Assembly (NCBI GenBank): GCA_001898485.1 | Contig: MKTY01000020.1 | Coordinates: forward strand, 1,259,194 to 1,323,193 | Direction of reading: 5' to 3' | From: Sphingobacteriales bacterium 46-32 | Lineage (GTDB): Bacteria; Bacteroidota; Bacteroidia; Chitinophagales; Chitinophagaceae | DNA: 64,000 nt | Made by a program: the position numbers and the translations under genes | Shown: positions 42,892-51,894 of the stretch, piece by piece | Layout: every line of letters starts with the position of its first letter | Position numbering within the stretch: the first letter of the stretch is position 1 | The notes under the pieces: generated by a model | Databases searched by the model: none | The model's input: only the letters and a program-made list of their open reading frames with translations | What the model was told of the DNA's origin: nothing

Positions 42892-44697
42892 TTAATCAAT
42901 AATCCCCATCTTCTTCATCAGAAAAGAAGCACTCAGCTTTGCACATACGCCATCTTTGAGTTTGTAGTCAAACAGCAATTCATCATTTACAATATTTGAT
43001 TCAAAGCACATATTGCGTACATAAGCAGGATACTGATCCTGCAGCGATGAAACAGTGAGGTCGTGCGTAGCTATAATACCACAGGCATGGGCTGCCACCA
43101 GTTTATGAATAAGACCGATAGTGCCCTGGTGTTTATCGTTGCTATTGGTGCCACGCAGAATTTCATCCAGTATTACAAGTGTTTTTTGTCCGGCCTCCAG
43201 TTGATGAATGATACTGTGCAGTTTTTTAAGCTCTGCATAAAAGAATGATTCACTATCCTGCAGAGAGTCTGTAATACGCATGCTTACCTGCACGGCAAAA
43301 GGATAACAGGTAAACTGGCGTGCACAAACTACAGCGCCTGCTCTGGCCAGTACCAGGTTGATGCCCAGTGTACGCAGAAAAGTACTTTTACCCGACATAT
43401 TGCTGCCGGTAAGTATAATAAAACGACGGCCGGTAAAACTTACATCATTATTTACCCGCTTATGTGCGAGGATCAAAGGATGGCCGAGTTCAGTTGCTTC
43501 CAGTGTTTCTTCGCGGCTGATGACGGGTTGGCAATAGGAAGGATTATTATAAGAAAGATTGGCGAGGCTGTTGAGCGCTTCCACTTCTCCCAGGAGACGC
43601 AACCAGCCCAGGGTTTTTGAACCATGCGTACGTCTCCATTCGTCTAACCGGTACAGGATATGTATATGAAAAAGGAAGAGTCCGTTGAGGAGAATGCTGA
43701 CCAGCAGGTTTACGATCGCTTCGAGGTAATTGAAGAGTGAAGAAAGCCGGCCAATAGCTTTTGAAGCCGTGAGCCCATCCTGTTTGAGACCTGCCTGCAA
43801 CTGCTGTAATAAGGGCGATTGAAACGTTTGCGCTTCGATCTGTTTTAACTGTCCGGCAAATTGCTGCAATACGGTAGTAACAGAAGTAGATACAGAAAGC
43901 TGTGCAGAAATCTTGCGGGCAAAACCAAAAGCTACTGCCAGGTTAAGAATACCGGAGTAATATACCGCATTAAGAGCCCAGTCGTTTTCGCTGATGAAGT
44001 AATACACCAGCATACCTAGTGTAAACAGGGGAAATAGCTGTAACGCATAATATAGTGGCCGGCTCAGTGCAGGAGCGGCCTGAAGCCAGCTGCGCAACTG
44101 GTCCATTTCTTTCTCTTTGGTGTCGAGCAGGCTGCCATGCGCCTGAAGAAACTGCCGGAATTCCAGTTTATCTTTTAGCTCGGTGATGGCCTCCTGCCGG
44201 GCTTCGATGCTGGCGGTATCGGGCTGTAATAACAAATCGGCCAGGGCTTCTTTTCCAAATCCGGTACTGCACCTATTAAGAAAGGGGTAGAGCCCGCCTT
44301 TGCCAAAGAGATCCAGGTCGTAGGAGTAGGCGTGATGGGGATCGATATACTCGCGGCCTGTGGCATAGGGGTTGATCTGTTGCTGCAGAAAAGCCAGTTC
44401 GTCCTGGTTGAGTTTTACCAGTGCTTTGTAAAACCGGCGTTTTTGCTGCAGGCGGTCATACAGTCGTATGCTGATCAGGAAAAGGGCCAGCAACAGCAGG
44501 CCTGCCAGTGCATACCAGCCACTGCCTGCAGCCAGGGCGCGATAAAAGATATAAATGCAGAGAACAAACAATAGCAGCCGGCCCCCGCTCATCCAGGCGA
44601 GCTGGCGGGTGAGCTTTTGTGCTTGCTGCTGATAGGTTGACAAAAGCTGTTGATAGGTGCCGGTTACAGTATCCGGCGAATTTGTGTGCTGAGGCAT
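42892..44697 (-). CDS. Membrane-anchored MutS-family ATPase
   Basis: 601-residue protein with a C-terminal MutS ATPase domain but no mismatch-recognition domain. Walker A GSNMSGKST is at residues 431-439, then SMRITDSLQDSESFFYAEL, Walker B LVILDEILRGTNSNDKHQG and IIATHDL. The N-terminal half contains hydrophobic segments at about 39-56, 61-79, 217-236, 241-260 and 325-347, consistent with insertion in the inner membrane, and a MutS core/lever-like helical region. Such proteins are widespread in Bacteroidota and often misannotated as mismatch repair proteins; the role is unknown. It is transcribed alone, 30 bp from dusB. Confidence 0.85.
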   Translation of the reverse strand: MPQHTNSPDTVTGTYQQLLSTYQQQAQKLTRQLAWMSGGRLLLFVLCIYIFYRALAAGSGWYALAGLLLLALFLISIRLYDRLQQKRRFYKALVKLNQDELAFLQQQINPYATGREYIDPHHAYSYDLDLFGKGGLYPFLNRCSTGFGKEALADLLLQPDTASIEARQEAITELKDKLEFRQFLQAHGSLLDTKEKEMDQLRSWLQAAPALSRPLYYALQLFPLFTLGMLVYYFISENDWALNAVYYSGILNLAVAFGFARKISAQLSVSTSVTTVLQQFAGQLKQIEAQTFQSPLLQQLQAGLKQDGLTASKAIGRLSSLFNYLEAIVNLLVSILLNGLFLFHIHILYRLDEWRRTHGSKTLGWLRLLGEVEALNSLANLSYNNPSYCQPVISREETLEATELGHPLILAHKRVNNDVSFTGRRFIILTGSNMSGKSTFLRTLGINLVLARAGAVVCARQFTCYPFAVQVSMRITDSLQDSESFFYAELKKLHSIIHQLEAGQKTLVILDEILRGTNSNDKHQGTIGLIHKLVAAHACGIIATHDLTVSSLQDQYPAYVRNMCFESNIVNDELLFDYKLKDGVCAKLSASFLMKKMGIID

Positions 44698-44728
44698 GCG
44701 TGCAATTGCGTGATTAGGAAAAAGCCGG

Positions 44729-45769
44729 TTAATTTATCGGACATTTTTCATGATAGTTGATCAGCTGAATAGGTGTGCGGTTGATCTCATAGCCACTGTA
44801 GGTGGTTACAACATCGTCCAGTACGGCATTAATCTCTTCTTCTGTGGTAAGTGTGACCAGCTTTTGACGAAACTCTTTAATGTTGGGCAGTCCTTTGAGA
44901 TAATTGGTGTAATGCCGGCGCATTTCATTAATACCCACTACAGGGTTTTTCCATTCTACCGATTTGCGCAGGTGTTTCCGGCATACGGCTACGCGGTCTT
45001 CAACCGTAGGTGAAGGCAGGTGTTCGCCGGTGGCCATGAAATGTTTGATTTCATTAAAGATCCATGGATAACCAATAGCAGCACGTCCGATCATGATGCC
45101 GTCTACGCCATACCGGTTTTTGTAGGCCAGCGCTTTTTCGGGCGAGTCAATATCTCCATTTCCAAAAATGGGGATATGGATGCGCGGATTATTTTTAACC
45201 TTGCCGATAAGGGTCCAGTCGGCTTCACCTTTATACATCTGTGTACGCGTACGTCCATGTATAGCGAGTGCTTTGATACCAACATCCTGCAGTCGCTCGG
45301 CCACTTCTTCAATATTTTTGGTGTCATCATCCCAACCCAGCCGGGTCTTAACCGTTACAGGCAGATTGGTTGATTTAACCACGGCAGCGGTGAGCCGGAC
45401 CATCAGATCGAGGTCTTTGAGTACACCGGCACCAGCGCCCCGGAGCGCTACTTTTTTTACAGGGCAACCAAAATTGATATCGAGCAGATCGGGGTTGGTT
45501 ACTTCTACAATTTTAGCAGCCAGTGAAAGACTTTCTTCATCGCCACCGAAGATTTGAATTCCGATGGGACGCTCATAGTCAAAGATGTCGAGTTTTTTAC
45601 GGCTTTTGATGGCATCACGGATCAGGCCTTCTGAGGAAATAAATTCCGTATACATCAGGTCTGCCCCATTGTCTTTACAAACCGCACGGAAAGGCGGATC
45701 ACTCACGTCTTCCATGGGTGCCAGCAAGAGGGGAAAATCCGGCAATGATATGTTATCAATTTTTACCAT
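44729..45769 (-). CDS. dusB: tRNA-dihydrouridine synthase
   Basis: Reduces uridine to dihydrouridine in tRNA D-loops using FMN and NADPH. 346 residues. FMN barrel and active site: LLAPMEDVSDPPFRAVC, IQIFGGDEESL, DINFGCPVKKVALRGAGAG with the catalytic Cys, VTVKTRLGWDDD, IHGRTRTQMYKGEADW, and IPIFGNGDIDSPEKAL. The C-terminal helical tRNA-binding domain starts near RKHLRKSVEWK. Similarity fits the DusB group; other Dus subgroups differ at the barrel start. Upstream of a divergent CPBP protease gene. Confidence 0.93.
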   Translation of the reverse strand: MVKIDNISLPDFPLLLAPMEDVSDPPFRAVCKDNGADLMYTEFISSEGLIRDAIKSRKKLDIFDYERPIGIQIFGGDEESLSLAAKIVEVTNPDLLDINFGCPVKKVALRGAGAGVLKDLDLMVRLTAAVVKSTNLPVTVKTRLGWDDDTKNIEEVAERLQDVGIKALAIHGRTRTQMYKGEADWTLIGKVKNNPRIHIPIFGNGDIDSPEKALAYKNRYGVDGIMIGRAAIGYPWIFNEIKHFMATGEHLPSPTVEDRVAVCRKHLRKSVEWKNPVVGINEMRRHYTNYLKGLPNIKEFRQKLVTLTTEEEINAVLDDVVTTYSGYEINRTPIQLINYHEKCPIN

Positions 45770-45858
45770 CTTCTAAAAAGTCAGTTGTATGCAATCGCAT
45801 GATTTACATATTGTAAAAAGAAATCAATCCCGATTCATGCCGTGTGGCGGCATACAAC

Positions 45859-45866
45859 TATTTTTG
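45859..45866 (+). promoter_or_regulatory. Bacteroidota -7 box (TATTTTTG)
   Basis: TAnnTTTG match 34 bases before ATG 45901 of the CPBP gene; supports that start over the GTG at 45844, which would lie upstream of the box. Confidence 0.5.
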
Positions 45867-45900
45867 GACCTGCAAATTTACACACTTATCGCCGAAATCT

Positions 45901-46806
45901 ATGTACGACAACGATTCGAAAGGAATTTCCTATACAGGCGGGTTTTTCATGCTGATAGCTTTTATGATCGCCGGAGCCGTGCTGGCAGCACAGTTGAGTC
46001 AATTGATATGGTCGCTGGGAGGTGGAGATGATTATCTTAAGATACGACAGAATACCACTCACAGTCAACATGCTATGGCCATCAAGCTGGGACAGGTTCT
46101 GACCTCAGTAGTGGGTTTTTTTCTTCCTGCCCTGGTTACTGCCTGGCTGCTTAACAGGCGCCCCATCAAACTGCTGGGTTTTACCGCAAAACCAACCTGG
46201 GAGCAGGCCGTTTATACAATACTGATCATTGCTGCAGCCCTGTTTGCGGCCAATGCATTTGCCTGGATTACCCAGCATATTCCTCTTTCTGATGCCTTGC
46301 GTACAAAGTTTGACAACCTGGAGAATGAATATACCAAACAGACCACTGCAATAATGAATATGCGCGGGCCGTCAGATTATATCATAAGTCTGCTGATAAT
46401 GGCCTTATTGCCTGCTATTTGTGAAGAGACTCTTTTTCGTGGCGGGATGCAAAATTTTCTGAGCCGGGGTACCGGCAAACCCTGGCTGGCCATTGTGGTG
46501 GTGAGCTTGCTGTTTAGCCTGGCGCATTTTTCCTATTATGGCTTCCTTTCCCGCTTTGTGCTGGGCGTTGCACTGGGTGCCATTTTCCAGTATTCGGGCA
46601 AACTCTGGTTAAGCATACTCGCGCATTTTGTAAACAATGCGTTGATCGTAACCATTCTTTACTCCTATGTAGTAAAAGGCAAACCCGTGGAAGAGGCTAT
46701 GCGCGATGGCTCCGGAACTATGTGGGGTATTGTAGCCATTCCACTGCTGGTAGGGCTTTTGTTTATGTTCAAAAAAATATCAGCCGGCCAGCGCCGGGTG
46801 ATCTAA
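45901..46806 (+). CDS. CPBP family intramembrane glutamic/metallo-endopeptidase
   Basis: 301-residue inner-membrane protein with about eight helices, of the CPBP (Abi, Rce1-type) family. The three signature motifs are present: EETLFRGGMQ (paired Glu and Arg), SLLFSLAHFSYYGF (His) and ILAHFVNNALIV (His-Asn). Eukaryotic relatives cleave prenylated CAAX proteins; bacterial members have mixed roles including bacteriocin immunity. ATG 45901 is used. It precedes cdsA by 10 bp and is likely cotranscribed, although cdsA has its own -7 box overlapping the end of this gene. Confidence 0.9.
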   Translation: MYDNDSKGISYTGGFFMLIAFMIAGAVLAAQLSQLIWSLGGGDDYLKIRQNTTHSQHAMAIKLGQVLTSVVGFFLPALVTAWLLNRRPIKLLGFTAKPTWEQAVYTILIIAAALFAANAFAWITQHIPLSDALRTKFDNLENEYTKQTTAIMNMRGPSDYIISLLIMALLPAICEETLFRGGMQNFLSRGTGKPWLAIVVVSLLFSLAHFSYYGFLSRFVLGVALGAIFQYSGKLWLSILAHFVNNALIVTILYSYVVKGKPVEEAMRDGSGTMWGIVAIPLLVGLLFMFKKISAGQRRVI

Positions 46807-46814
46807 TACTTTTG
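46807..46814 (+). promoter_or_regulatory. Bacteroidota -7 box (TACTTTTG) of cdsA
   Basis: TAnnTTTG match directly after the CPBP stop and two bases before the cdsA ATG; if used, the mRNA would start at or just inside the start codon. Confidence 0.35.
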
Positions 46815-46816
46815 TT

Positions 46817-47710
46817 ATGGCGCTCAACCTGCAAACATTTCGTACCCGGGCTCTTACCGCGGTTGTTTTTGTAGCAGTCATGCTCACGGGTTTGTTATGG
46901 AATCACTGGAGTTTTCTGATCCTTTTTTCGATCATTCACTTTGGCTGCTGGTGGGAATATTTCAACCTGCTGGAAAAAATACATCGTGTATCGTTTAATC
47001 CATTTGTAAGGCAGGGGTTCATGTTGCTGGGATTTGGGATGATGCTGTTGTTTTGTCGCCCCATTTTTCATATTGCCCAGTATGGATTACGCGAAAATGT
47101 ATCGCTGCCGGTATCGGCTGCGGGTGTGGCCATGCTGATCATAGGTATTTTCCAAACCAGTACGATAAAGCTGAAAGCATTTGGTGCCGCGGCACTGGGC
47201 CTGCTTTATATCTCGCTTAGCTGGTCGCTCATGCTGGACCTTTTCCAGCTCGAAATAAATGTGATTGCCGGCGATACCAGCTTTGTCGTATCCGGCATCT
47301 TCATACCTATTACGGTCATTGCAAGCATCTGGATCAATGATACGATGGCTTATATAGTGGGTTCTTTTATTGGTAAGCGGCCGCTATCACCCATTTCTCC
47401 CAAAAAAACCTGGGAGGGCACTATAGGAGGTATTATTCTGAGCATTGCTGTGATGTCGCTTGTATTTCCCCTGATCTTTTTTGGGTTTACCAATATGGCT
47501 TTTGTGGCCTTGATAGCGCCCATCGCCACACTGGCTTCTGTAGTAGGTACATTTGGTGATCTGCTCGAATCACGCCTCAAACGGATGGCCGGTGTAAAAG
47601 ACAGCGGCCAGATCATGCCCGGCCACGGAGGATTTCTGGATCGTTTTGACTCATTATTGCTGGCTGTGCCTTTTGTGTGGTTGTTTGTGAAAGCGGCAAC
47701 CTGGTTTTGA
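46817..47710 (+). CDS. cdsA: Phosphatidate cytidylyltransferase
   Basis: Makes CDP-diacylglycerol from phosphatidate and CTP at the inner membrane, the branch point of phospholipid synthesis. 297 residues with about eight helices. The C-terminal CdsA signature is clear: NDTMAYIVGSFIGKRPLSPISPKKTWEG (divided between two loops), then GDLLESRLKR and DSGQIMPGHGGFLDRFDS. The next gene in the same direction is psd, which acts two steps later toward phosphatidylethanolamine; the intermediate enzyme PssA is not in the window. A heptamer hairpin starts at the base after its stop. Confidence 0.95.
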   Translation: MALNLQTFRTRALTAVVFVAVMLTGLLWNHWSFLILFSIIHFGCWWEYFNLLEKIHRVSFNPFVRQGFMLLGFGMMLLFCRPIFHIAQYGLRENVSLPVSAAGVAMLIIGIFQTSTIKLKAFGAAALGLLYISLSWSLMLDLFQLEINVIAGDTSFVVSGIFIPITVIASIWINDTMAYIVGSFIGKRPLSPISPKKTWEGTIGGIILSIAVMSLVFPLIFFGFTNMAFVALIAPIATLASVVGTFGDLLESRLKRMAGVKDSGQIMPGHGGFLDRFDSLLLAVPFVWLFVKAATWF

Positions 47711-47852
47711 GTGAACAGGTGAAAGGTAAAGGGTAGAAGGTATAAGGTACACATTCAGAGAGAAAAAAATTTCTGTGCCAGGCCTTAACATTTGAATAAG
47801 CTGCAATATTTTCCGCCCTATACCTTCTACCCTTTACCTTTCATCTTGCCTG
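47711..47852. repeat. Heptamer inverted-repeat hairpin
   Basis: Left arm GTGAACA, GGTGAAA, GGTAAAG, GGTAGAA, GGTATAA, GG (47711-47747). Right arm is its near-perfect complement, reading inward CAGGCAA, GATGAAA, GGTAAAG, GGTAGAA, GGTATAG, GG on the minus strand (47816-47852). The two inner heptamers after GATGAAA are identical. It begins immediately after the cdsA stop, has a 63-nt loop and lies before psd. Confidence 0.88.
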
Positions 47853-47860
47853 TTAATCGT

Positions 47861-47868
47861 TATATTTG
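47861..47868 (+). promoter_or_regulatory. Bacteroidota -7 box (TATATTTG) of psd
   Basis: Exact TAnnTTTG match ending 18 bases before ATG 47887; it argues against the TTG start at 47866, which lies within the box. Confidence 0.55.
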
Positions 47869-47886
47869 CACTTCAATTTCAGCCCA

Positions 47887-48543
47887 ATGACTATCCATAA
47901 GGAAGGATATCCGACGATTGCCTGGACTGCTATTATTGTAGGCATCATTAATCTTCTGTCTTTTTATTTTATCAGTTTTGACCAGCCGCTGGTAAGTGCT
48001 TTGATATCGGTGGTGACAGTAGGCCTGCTGATCTTTATTATTTCCTTTTTCAGGATTCCCCGCCGCACACTCACTATTAATGAAAATGCCATTATTGCTC
48101 CTGCAGATGGCAAAGTAGTCGCTATCGAGGAAGTGCAGGCAGATGAGTATTTTACCGATCGCCGGATTCAGGTGTCTATTTTCATGAGCCCTCTCAATGT
48201 GCATGTAAACCGCAACCCGGTTACAGGCGATGTTGTATACAGCCAGTATCACAAAGGCAAATACCTGGTAGCCTGGCATCCTAAGTCGTCAACAGAGAAT
48301 GAACGTCATACCGTAGTATATCGCAAAAACGGTAAAGAAGTTCTCACCAAACAAATAGCCGGTGCTCTCGCTAAACGTATCGTCAATTACCTAAGTGCGG
48401 GCCAGTCCGTGAAACAGACCGAAGAAATGGGTTTCATCAAATTTGGCTCCCGTGTAGACCTGCTGCTGCCGCTTGATGCCAAAATCAAGGTAAAGATTGG
48501 GGATAAACCACAGGGTGGTGTGACTGTGGTAGCTGAGTGGTGA
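47887..48543 (+). CDS. psd: Phosphatidylserine decarboxylase family protein
   Basis: Decarboxylates phosphatidylserine to phosphatidylethanolamine at the inner membrane. 218 residues, the short Psd form. Two N-terminal helices (TIAWTAIIVGIINLLSFYFI and SALISVVTVGLLIFIISFF) precede APADGKVVAIEEV, FMSPLNVHVNRNPVTGDV, and FIKFGSRVDLLLP, where the Gly-Ser bond is cleaved to create the pyruvoyl group. The short form has GS rather than LGST. Its stop (48541-48543) abuts the stop of the convergent nucleotidase gene with no gap. Confidence 0.92.
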   Translation: MTIHKEGYPTIAWTAIIVGIINLLSFYFISFDQPLVSALISVVTVGLLIFIISFFRIPRRTLTINENAIIAPADGKVVAIEEVQADEYFTDRRIQVSIFMSPLNVHVNRNPVTGDVVYSQYHKGKYLVAWHPKSSTENERHTVVYRKNGKEVLTKQIAGALAKRIVNYLSAGQSVKQTEEMGFIKFGSRVDLLLPLDAKIKVKIGDKPQGGVTVVAEW

Positions 48544-49245
48544 TCAGAAAATCGTTTCCAGTTCCTTTAATGAGCTTACTGTGTAGGTGGGGCTAATGCT
48601 GGCTTCTACCTGCTGATGGTTTACAAATACCTGGTCCATTCCCACATTCATGGCACCCAGAATGTCTACATCCAGCGTATCGCCCAGCATGATGCTGCTT
48701 TCTGCAGTGGCTCCTGCTTTCTGAAAAGCGTACTCAAAAATTTCTTTATTGGGCTTTAGACTATTTGATCCTTCAGAAGTGATTACCTGGCCAAAGAAAT
48801 GGTCAAGGCCGGAGTTTTTGAGTTTACTGTGCTGTACGGTTTCAAATCCATTGGTGATCAGGTGCAGTTCATAATTCTTATTACGCAGGTAATTAAGAAT
48901 CTCATGGGTGTGGGGAAATACAATGGTGCGTGTGGGAAGCAGATCAAGAAACTGCACACTCATCTGCCGCGCTAGCGGCTCATCGGCAATTTTGAAGTCG
49001 AGCAACGAAAGCCACATACGTTTTACACGCAGCTCATCCTGTTTGATATAACCTTTGCGGTAGCGTTCCCACAGGCGGTCATTGTGTGCCAGGTAATTGG
49101 TATAGAATAGTTCAAAATCATGGATGCCTCTGCCGGCCAGCTGCAGGTCGTTGAAAAGTGTTTCAAGCGTGGCTCGGGCATTGGCTTCAAAATCCCACAG
49201 GGTATGATCGAGGTCAAAAAATAAATGCGTGTATTGTTTGCTCAT
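48544..49245 (-). CDS. YjjG-family HAD pyrimidine nucleotidase
   Basis: 233-residue cytosolic HAD phosphatase. YjjG relatives hydrolyse noncanonical pyrimidine nucleotides such as dUMP analogues. Motif I LFFDLDHTLWDFEANA with the nucleophile Asp is near residue 11, motif II LHLITNG, motif III lysine in SNSLKPNKEIFEYA and motif IV IMLGDTLDVDILGAMNVGMD. The helical cap between residues 20 and 95 fits the C1 subclass. Substrate assignment is by family only. It faces psd tail to tail. Confidence 0.9.
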   Translation of the reverse strand: MSKQYTHLFFDLDHTLWDFEANARATLETLFNDLQLAGRGIHDFELFYTNYLAHNDRLWERYRKGYIKQDELRVKRMWLSLLDFKIADEPLARQMSVQFLDLLPTRTIVFPHTHEILNYLRNKNYELHLITNGFETVQHSKLKNSGLDHFFGQVITSEGSNSLKPNKEIFEYAFQKAGATAESSIMLGDTLDVDILGAMNVGMDQVFVNHQQVEASISPTYTVSSLKELETIF

Positions 49246-49321
49246 AGCTGCAAAGTACGAAGGTGCATATTAACAATGGCCGGATGAGTAAAAAGTTCTT
49301 ACTTCGCTTTACTTTTTTGTT

Positions 49322-50023
49322 ATGAAGATATTAATTACAGGAGCATCAAGAGGGATTGGTAAAGCTATTGCCCGGGCATTTGCGGCGCATGGCCATGAGT
49401 TGTATCTGAGTTCGCGAAACGATTTGTTGCTGTATAAGGTTCTGGAAGAATTGCAGCTGCATTTTCCGCAAAGTCGCTTTAAGGCAAAGGCATTTGATGT
49501 GGCAGAAAAGCAACAGGCACAGGACCTGGGAAGCTGGATGCTGGCTGATGGCGGAGCACCGGATGTGCTGGTCAACAATGCGGGTATATTTGAACCCGGC
49601 AGTGTATATAGCGAGCCCGATGGAGCGCTCGAACGGCAGGTAGCTACAAATCTGTATAGTGCATATCATCTCACCCGCACTTTACTCCCCGCCATGATGA
49701 GTCGCCGGTCGGGTCATATTTTCAATATGTGCTCTATTGCATCGCTGAAGGCGTATGACAATGGAGGCGCTTACAGTATCAGCAAATTTGCGCTCTATGG
49801 GTTTAGTAAAAATCTGCGTGAAGAGCTAAAACCATATGGTATAAAGGTAACATCGGTATTGCCGGGAGCGGTCCTTACAGATTCCTGGGGTGATTATGAC
49901 AATAGCCAGGCCCGTATTATGGAGGCGTCTGATATTGGCCAGCTGGTATATACGGCTTCACAGCTATCTGCCGGTGCCTGTGTGGAAGACATTGTGGTTC
50001 GTCCGCAGTTAGGCGATCTGTAA
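49322..50023 (+). CDS. Short-chain dehydrogenase/reductase
   Basis: 233-residue classical SDR, cytosolic. Cofactor motif ITGASRGIGKA at residues 4-14, VLVNNAGIFEPG, the catalytic Ser in FNMCSIASLKA and the YxxxK pair in GGAYSISKFALYGFSK. An arginine shortly after TGASRG and SSRNDLL suggest NADP(H). It resembles bacterial ketoreductases (FabG-like, 3-ketoacyl or sepiapterin-type), but the C-terminal QLVYTASQLSAGACVEDIVVRPQ does not settle the substrate. Monocistronic in appearance. Confidence 0.9.
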   Translation: MKILITGASRGIGKAIARAFAAHGHELYLSSRNDLLLYKVLEELQLHFPQSRFKAKAFDVAEKQQAQDLGSWMLADGGAPDVLVNNAGIFEPGSVYSEPDGALERQVATNLYSAYHLTRTLLPAMMSRRSGHIFNMCSIASLKAYDNGGAYSISKFALYGFSKNLREELKPYGIKVTSVLPGAVLTDSWGDYDNSQARIMEASDIGQLVYTASQLSAGACVEDIVVRPQLGDL

Positions 50024-50098
50024 TTTATACTACCGGCTATCTGCCGGTCATCAATTTTTGCAAACGCTTTGCATCTGCTGCGTTATTTTAGATTTCCC

Positions 50099-51886
50099 AT
50101 GCGGCTGCTCATCTTAATAAGCATATTCCTGCTGCGGCAGGTATCGGTATCTGCTCAAACCACTTTTGAGGTGCTGGTGAGTCGTGGCCCATTTGTGGCC
50201 GGTCAGTCCTTTCGTGTACAGTATGTGATGGAACAGGTGGCGATGGATGATGAATTTTTTCCTCCCGACTTTGGTAAGCTGGAGCTGATAACGGGTCCGC
50301 AGATTAATCCGGCTACTCAAAATGGCACCTCCGGATTAAAGAAGCTGCAGAATATATCGTATACATTAAAGGCCAACCGGGCTGGCCGGTACATATTGCC
50401 GGGAGCCAGGGCACGTATCAACGGAAAAATGCTTAGTTGCAACAGTGTTACTATTGATGTGCTGAGCGAGGCGGAAGCACAGCGCCAGTTACAGGGAGCA
50501 TCGGGACTATTTAGTGAATTTTACCTGGCGCCCGGCGAAGATCCCCGAAAGAAAATAGAAGGCGGCATTTTTATGAAAGTGCAGGTTGACAGGCAGCATT
50601 GTTTTGTAGGACAACCAGTAGAGGCTACTTTCAAATTATACTCAAGGCTGCAATCCAGCTCCGACATTGTAAAAAATCCCGGATTTTATGGGTTTGCTGT
50701 ACAGGATATTATAGGTCTGAAAGACCAGGTAGTGACAAAAGAAAGGGTCAATGGCAGGGAGTATGATGTAAACGTTGTACGGAAAGTACAGCTGTATCCG
50801 TTGCAGGAAGGGAACTATACGATCGATCCCATGGAAGTGATCAATAAGATCAGCTTCTGGAAAGGGGGCGCGCATCAGGAAAAGGTACCGGAGGTGGTAG
50901 AAGGAGTTTTTGGTGAGGAAGAAAGGAAGCCGGATGCCAATGTGGTGACTGTTGAAAACACCATGCGTACACAGCCTGTGCATATTACTGTGCGACCGCT
51001 GCCCGAGCAGGGACAGCCTGTTCAATATGCGGGAGCTGTAGGCAGGTTTACCATTGCCAGCAAGGTTAGCCAGAATCGTCTTGCCAAAAATGAACCGGGT
51101 ATACTGGAACTGGTTATAAGTGGAAAAGGTAACCTTACTCAGCTGACGGCACCGCGTCTCGAATGGCCATCGGGTATAGAAGCGTTTGAGCCGGTAGCAG
51201 CAGATTCCCTGCAGCTGAGCGCCTCACCCATGCAGGGTACACGTACCTTTCGTTACCGGTTTGTGTCATCTACTCCCGGTAGTTATGCTCTCCCGGTATT
51301 TGCGTTTAGCTTTTTTGATCCTGACAGCAATCGTTACAAAACTCTTTCGAGTGCGGCAGGAAATGTGGAAGTGACCAGAGAGGAAAAAGCCATACCATCT
51401 GCAGTCGATCAGACCGTAAAAAGGATTGAAAAACCGGTAAATCCGGCCACCCTTTATCTGTCAGCCATCGTACTGCTGGTGATTGCGGGTGTGATTTATA
51501 CCTGGCGGTCGGAAACACGCAAAGCAAAAAAAGCAGCCATACCTCCGCCACCCCCTCCACGTGTGTATCTGTCGGTTGCTGATGCGTTACAGCCAGCGGT
51601 GATATTGCAGGAAGCCGCCGAGCGAGATTTTCTTCAGGCGTTACGTCAGTCTGTATTGCAGTTTTTTCAGGACAGGGTACCAATGACGGGCAGCGGTCTC
51701 AGCAAACAGGAATTACTGCGCCTGATGCATAGCAAAGGAGTAGCGGAAACGGTGCAGCAACAGTTGTTGCGGGTACTGGAGATCTGTGAAGCCGGACTTT
51801 ATGCACCGGTCGACTCAGGACTCGATAAAAATGTTCTGCTCAGTCAGACCCGCCAGTTGCTGCAGCAAATAGAGCAGCGTTTTTAG
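50099..51886 (+). CDS. BatD family protein
   Basis: 595-residue membrane-anchored periplasmic protein of the BatD (aerotolerance) family. From ATG 50099 a signal peptide ends near SVSAQ. The long extracytoplasmic part is made of immunoglobulin-like beta domains (FVAGQSFRVQYVMEQVA, KKLQNISYTLKANRAGRYILPGA, MKVQVDRQHCFVGQPVEATFKLY). One membrane helix (PATLYLSAIVLLVIAGVIYTW) lies near residue 465, with a helical cytosolic tail. BatD normally sits beside MoxR, BatA, BatB and BatC; none is nearby, so this copy is detached from the usual operon. The start at 50069 (TTG) is not needed. Confidence 0.88.
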   Translation: MRLLILISIFLLRQVSVSAQTTFEVLVSRGPFVAGQSFRVQYVMEQVAMDDEFFPPDFGKLELITGPQINPATQNGTSGLKKLQNISYTLKANRAGRYILPGARARINGKMLSCNSVTIDVLSEAEAQRQLQGASGLFSEFYLAPGEDPRKKIEGGIFMKVQVDRQHCFVGQPVEATFKLYSRLQSSSDIVKNPGFYGFAVQDIIGLKDQVVTKERVNGREYDVNVVRKVQLYPLQEGNYTIDPMEVINKISFWKGGAHQEKVPEVVEGVFGEEERKPDANVVTVENTMRTQPVHITVRPLPEQGQPVQYAGAVGRFTIASKVSQNRLAKNEPGILELVISGKGNLTQLTAPRLEWPSGIEAFEPVAADSLQLSASPMQGTRTFRYRFVSSTPGSYALPVFAFSFFDPDSNRYKTLSSAAGNVEVTREEKAIPSAVDQTVKRIEKPVNPATLYLSAIVLLVIAGVIYTWRSETRKAKKAAIPPPPPPRVYLSVADALQPAVILQEAAERDFLQALRQSVLQFFQDRVPMTGSGLSKQELLRLMHSKGVAETVQQQLLRVLEICEAGLYAPVDSGLDKNVLLSQTRQLLQQIEQRF

Positions 51887-51894
51887 TCTGATCT

